Part shown: positions 59,742 through 64,000 of the stretch, in pieces
How the letters are laid out: each line of letters opens with the position of its first letter
How positions within the stretch are numbered: the stretch's first letter is position 1
Source: Thermothielavioides terrestris NRRL 8126
Taxonomy: Eukaryota; Ascomycota; Sordariomycetes; Sordariales; Chaetomiaceae
DNA length: 64,000 bases
Direction: 5' to 3'
Assembly (NCBI RefSeq): GCF_000226115.1
Contig: NC_016458.1
Coordinates: forward strand, 8,785,501 to 8,849,500
Notes under the pieces: model-generated
Seen by the model: only the letters and a program-made list of their open reading frames with translations
Database searches by the model: none
Told to the model about the DNA's origin: nothing
Made by a program: the position numbers and the translations under genes

Positions 59742-60239
59742 TAGATTAGGGTGATAGACTACCTAGATATAGGGAGGACCTAGTTTTTCTACTTTTCTAT
59801 TTGTCTTAGAGCGTTATATTCGTTGTTAAAGGGTCTAGCCCTCTAATTATATATATTTAAGTAGGCTAAGCCTATCTTCTTTATCATTAAGTAAGACATT
59901 AAGTAGTTGTCAATATACGTTCGTTAACACTACATTGGTGGTCCTTTTTCTTCTAGGAAGGCTATTAAGCCTCTCCTTTTGTTGTTCTACCTTTGTCTAG
60001 ACAGTAGGTATTCGAGCTATTGAGCTCTAACTATATTCTTATTGTCTTTTGTCTTTTTGCTATATCCTACTAGACGCACTTGAGCTATATGTCTTCCTCT
60101 TGGGAGATATCCTTCCTACTATTTGATACGCACTATCTTCATCTGTCTAGAGGTATACTATATTCCTTTAGGAGCTATCTTACGCGCCTGATCCTAGGTG
60201 TGGTAGAGTAGGTTGGTATAGAGGTTTTGCACTATTTCA
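59742..60239 (+). repeat. 3' LTR of element F (498 bp)
   Basis: Starts TAGATTAGGGTGATAG and ends CTATTTCA, then the ATAC duplication. It has more TA and fewer TG steps than the 5' copy in places, so the two LTRs were mutated unequally. Confidence 0.93.
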
Positions 60240-63200
60240 ATACTTATAGGCGACTTTAACGCCTACTACCCAATGTAGGACAAGTATAATAGGACCTCTT
60301 AATTAACAAGTATACTACTCTAGATCGTAGTAGAGTAGGAGCTTGAACTATATATACTATATAGTATATCTACTTAAATACAATATAGCAATAGGGATAG
60401 TATAATCGACTATATCTAAGCAACGTAGGGTAGTGGCGCTTAGTGGCTAAGACTACTAGACCTAATAGGCTTGGACTATATACCCTAAGTAGTTGAAGTG
60501 CTACTAAGAGGAAATAGCGGTAGAGCCGTTATACTATAGAGCTATAGCTAGGCGCTACTAGACCGTAAAAGGTATAAGGCTAAGGCTTGGTTCTTTACCC
60601 TACTAAGGGAGATCAATATAGTAGAGGAGCTTAAAGAGGCGGTAAATACCCTTATATACGAACTAACTAGTATTGCGGATATAGTAGCGCTATACTAGAA
60701 GCTCAACTAGGGATCCTACACGCTATAGTAGAACTTCGAGGTCGACAAAGCGATACGAGAAGCGAGGAGGGCTAAGCACACCTAGTAGGCAAGCTATATA
60801 GCAAGCTCTTAAGCACATTACTGTAAAGCGGTATAGCGTTTTAAACGCTATGCCTATTAGTCGTAGACGCTATACTAACGCTACTTACTTACTAGAGTAT
60901 TAAGAGAGTAGAAGCTAATATAGGATATCGAGAGATAGGCGTAGCTTCGTAGCTATCAACGCCCTAAACTACTAGCGCTACCTACGCTTTAGCTAGGGCT
61001 TAGCAAGCTCTAGAGCGTTGTAATATATACTTAGAAGGCGGAGGCGCTAATAGGGCGCTTCTTCCCCGCCCTATAGGCATAATACAATAGTATTTCCAAT
61101 TAGGATTAGCCTAAAAGGTTTTTCTACAACATTGTACCTATTGATTAGGAGGTTAGCGACACTAAGATTATAGAGATTGTAAGCCGTATAGGATTAAACA
61201 AGGTGCTTAGTAAAGACCTCCTTACTAACAAATTCCTTAAGGCCTACGACAAGGAGGGCAAGCTGTCTATAGTATTTATAGCGATTATATATGCCTACTT
61301 CCAACTAGAGCACTTCCTACGTAGATTCTATACTATATAGGTAGTTGTCCTTAGGAAGCTAGGGAAGTCCTTAGAGCAGTTGAAGGAGGCGAGAGTATAC
61401 TACCTAATATCGCTACTTAGCGTAGTAGGTAAGATTATCGAAGTAGCTATTGTAGACTAGGTAATATACGTAGTCGAGGCGTATAAGCTACTCCTAGAGA
61501 TATAGATAGGCTTCTAATAATATAGGTCTACTAAGGTAGCGATCTAAATAGTAACCGATATAGTGAAGATAGTATAGGCGTATAGCGCCTATACCTCGCT
61601 ACTATAGCTAGATCTAAAGGGCGCCTTCGACTAGGTCGACTAAGTCTAGCTACTATATATACTTTAGGAGCTAGGCTTCGAGAGGAAACTGATTATACTT
61701 TTAAAGAGCTACTTCGAGGATCGTATAATACGCTTATAATTTAATAGGATTATAGCTAAGCCAACGACCTTATAGCAAGGTATACTATAAAGCTCCCTAC
61801 TATCGCTAGCGCTATTTATCCTCTTTATTACCCCCTTGTTCTATACCTTTGAAGCGTATACTAGGCTCTTAACGGTCGGGTATATAGATAACACTAACCT
61901 CCTTACGTTTAGGTGGGATACGCTAGTGTACTACTATACGCTAGAGAGGGGGTTTGCCAAGTATAAGAAGTGGGCTATAGAGCGAGGAATGTAGTTTGAA
62001 CTAGCGAAGAGTGAGCTTATCTACTTTACAAGGGTATAGCGGCTATATATAGAGGTAGTTAATATCCTTAGCGAAGGTTAGCCTAGGCTTACGCCTATAG
62101 AGTTGGCAAGGTTCCTAGGTATATAGCTAGACTGTAAGCTCTTGTTTAAAGTATATAAAAAGGCGGTTAAGGCTAAGATAGCTATATAGAAGTTCGCCCT
62201 TATAAGGCTTGTAGCAAAGACGTATAGGGTATATATTATATAAGTTTAGGAGATCTATACAAAGGTTATCTAGAGTATCCTCTTTTATAGAGTAGTAGCG
62301 TAGTATACTCTAATACCGATTAGAGGGACCCCCTAAAGGATTGTATATAGCTTTAGCGCAATATAGTTGGGCTACCTCTAAGTAGTAGCTAGTATATACA
62401 AGGCTACCCTAGTCTATAACCTAGAGAGCGAAACCTAGGTACCCCCTATCGACCTATACCTCAACCGCTAGACAGTGTATACTAAGTAGAGGCTATAGAA
62501 CACTAGGCTTATATAGCTTCTATATAATGTCTATACGAAGATGGTATTAAAGTTGAAGCGGCGGCGCTATATACACTATGCCTTAGTAGCGAGACTAGCT
62601 ATAGAGGTGTCCCCTATAGAACAGAAGTAGCTATAGGCTAAGGACTAGCTCTTTATATACTGCCTAGCGATAATAGCGGAGACGTAGGATAAGAGCGACA
62701 AAGACGACGATTAGAGGCCCTAGGAGCTATAGCTATATACTAACGTAGATATAGCTATAGTAGAGGAGTAGAAGGTATATAGAGAGCTATAAATACACTA
62801 TATAGACGCTAGGAGGCTAGAGAGAGTACGCTATAGAGAAGTAGTAGACCTATATACCTTAGAGCCTCCTACTTAAATACTATAGGTATATAAGGATCTT
62901 AGTAAAGCGTAGAGCTCCCTCCTTATATAGGTGTATACTAGGGCTATTAGCCTTAGATAGTTCCTATTCTAGAGGGGAGTACTAGATACGCCAACGCCGC
63001 TTTACTGCTATAGTGAGGCTCCTAAGACCGTCGCCTACCTCGCGATACACTATAAGGACCCTACGATTACTGTAGATAGACCTTATATCTAAGATTGCTA
63101 TACGCTACTCGCGCTACTTAGGAGTAGGAGAGGCGCTTAGAGGATTATAGAATAGCTAATGTATACTAAGCGTCTATAGGAATACCGGCTAGCGCTTAAA

Positions 63201-63679
63201 CTAAATGTCGAAGGCGAGGCAGGATATAAGGGAGCTACAGAGAGCGCTATAGGTATATAGCAAGAGCGTAGTAGCTAGGACGGTGCGATAGAGGAGCCTC
63301 TAACGGCTAGCTACGAAGGCTTGGGCGTAGGCAGGAGGTATAAAAAGAGGAAGAAGAGGCGTAGGAAGGTCGGCCTCTAGCCGCTCCTCGTAAGTATATA
63401 GCGTACCCAGTGGCTATAGCACTTGCGCTAGGAGCGCATTATATATACAAGTAGTGCGCAATAGGCTATGTAGGCCGCTATATCTCTGTTACTACTAGGC
63501 TAGAAAGGTGAGTTCTAGCGAGTTGGAGAGAGGGAAATAGGGAGGCCCGCCCTATATAGCGGGAACGTAGCGTAGGCGCTATATATAAGTGGTATATATA
63601 TAGAGGTGGAGGGACCGCTTGCCCTTAGCGGCGAGGCACTAAGTGCCTCCTTGGTGTAAGATTAATAATAATAATAATA
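60240..63679 (+). mobile_element. Tad-like LINE E, part 2 (rest of ORF2, 3' UTR, tail)
   Basis: Resumes after F in the endonuclease (LIGDFNAYYP at about 60,245). RT: LDLKGAFD near 61,610, LLSLALFILFITPLFY near 61,800, VGYIDNTNLLTFRWDTLVYYY near 61,880 (in two blocks). It keeps several TGG Trp codons that are TAG in C. 3' UTR, then a stem-loop GAGGCAC-TAA-GTGCCTC at 63633-63649 and an (AAT)n tail to 63,679. The sum of both parts, 5.58 kb, equals LINE B. Confidence 0.88.
63633..63649 (+). other. LINE 3'-terminal stem-loop
   Basis: Perfect 7-bp stem GAGGCAC / GTGCCTC with a TAA loop, about 10 nt before the (AAT)n tail. The same hairpin is present in A (one mismatch) and, inverted, in B (35,892-35,908). 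Likely the RNA feature recognised by the element's reverse transcriptase. Confidence 0.75.
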
Positions 63680-64000
63680 ATATAGTATAGGAGCTAGGAA
63701 GATAAGTCGAGAGAATAGCGCCTAAAGAAACGCCCTGCCAAGGCGGGCTAGCCCACCGATATCTAGAGGGCAAGGCGCTCCAATAGTATAGACCTATTCC
63801 AATTTAGAGTACTTTTATAAACCTTTTAAGGAGCTAAGGCGTAGAATAGGAGCGCTACTCGTATAGCGCCCCTATATAGCGCAAGTATAGAGCCGACTTC
63901 GCAACCTAATATAGTAATGACCAAGGGCCCCTGTCCTATACTGAACATATAGCTATAACGCTAAGAGTGCTCTACTAGAATATCGATAGTAGTAGAAACC
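63680..64000 (+). mobile_element. Tad-like LINE D, part 2 (start of ORF2), running off the window
   Basis: After E's tail the sequence continues exactly where D stopped, aligning with C from about 47,165 (GAGCTAGGAAGATAAGTCG). It is ORF1/ORF2 boundary sequence. The rest of D, then of C and G, should lie to the right of the window. Confidence 0.85.

Larger units (their letters stand above)
54301..60239 (+). mobile_element. LTR retrotransposon F with Gag and protease but no visible RT
   Basis: 5939 bp between ATAC duplications; two LTRs of 498 bp each and a 4.9-kb interior. A long Gag-like frame is readable from about 55,850 to 57,300 with RIP stops (AIYWIETFEEIYKAY, KAKFLKC, GRYxLISKVIYNYFELIDYI). 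A CCHC-type knuckle lies at about 56,918 (CYYCSNSDYIVLEY, the His and last Cys changed to Tyr as RIP would do). A retropepsin lies at about 58,247 (ALIDFGSEYNYI, likely from DSG). The remaining 1.1 kb to the 3' LTR reads as a Ser/Pro/basic tail without RT, RNase H or integrase motifs in any frame I tried. F is either a non-autonomous Gag-Pro element or an internal-deletion derivative. Confidence 0.82.
31320..64000. other. AT-rich, RIP-mutated repeat block
   Basis: The sequence is dominated by TA steps and TAG/TAA triplets; CA and TG are very rare while CG stays common. That is the footprint of repeat-induced point mutation (CpA to TpA). Only one short retroelement fragment keeps an open frame above about 90 codons. 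The content is nested retrotransposons plus a degraded SUMO-like gene fragment. Such blocks in filamentous ascomycetes are usually H3K9-methylated and can be subtelomeric, pericentromeric or interspersed; which applies here cannot be told. Confidence 0.9.

Noticed and set aside
1..64000. Prokaryotic features (operons, ribosome binding sites, CRISPR arrays)
   Set aside because: The window is eukaryotic by introns and protein families; simple repeats seen are microsatellites and LINE tails.

Overview
The window looks like nuclear DNA of a filamentous ascomycete. Genes are GC-rich with short GT-AG introns of about 50-110 bp and branch-point-like CTRAC motifs. The proteins are typical Pezizomycotina housekeeping families, and the right half carries repeats mutated in the way repeat-induced point mutation (RIP) acts: CpA/TpG nearly gone, TpA in great excess, CpG kept. 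A Sordariomycete, perhaps Sordariales/Chaetomiaceae, is my inference from protein style and has not been tested by any search.

Left half (1 to about 31,300): a GC-rich gene arm. In order: the 3' end of an ER syntaxin-18/Ufe1 SNARE (+), a sphingoid long-chain-base kinase (+), RRP1/Nop52 (-), aspartate aminotransferase (+), the NatA auxiliary subunit Nat1/Naa15 (-), a Cid2-family protein (-), a 5.8-kb gene-free gap, a Zn(II)2Cys6 transcription factor (+), a D-2-hydroxyacid dehydrogenase (-), S-adenosylhomocysteinase (-), eIF3 subunit h (-) and a UPF0643 protein (-). These genes are functionally unrelated; adjacency gives no operon-like signal. Exon structures were built by hand from splice sites, and every total is a multiple of three. 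The gap holds two short terminal-inverted-repeat elements: one of 391 bp with 31-bp perfect ends and an inner telomere-like tract, and one of 470 bp with 72-bp ends and a possible 9-bp target duplication (MULE-like).

Right half (about 31,320 to 64,000): an AT-rich, RIP-degraded block with no intact gene. It starts with a degraded minus-strand gene fragment whose C-terminal part is clearly SUMO-like (31,940-32,280). It continues as a nest of retrotransposons that can be untangled from target-site duplications and sequence continuity. A Ty3/Gypsy element (G) is broken by a truncated Tad-like LINE (A), itself broken by a full-length LINE in the opposite orientation (B). G is broken again by LINE C, C by LINE D, D by full-length LINE E, and E by an LTR element (F) with two 498-bp LTRs, a Gag and a retropepsin but no reverse transcriptase that I can find. 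This gives five levels: G, C, D, E, F. The inner copies look less mutated than the outer ones, which fits their being younger.

The most interesting leads are the SUMO-like relic, the five-level nest with LINEs entering other LINEs at nearly the same site, the Gag-protease-only LTR element, and the small inverted-repeat element with a telomere-like core.
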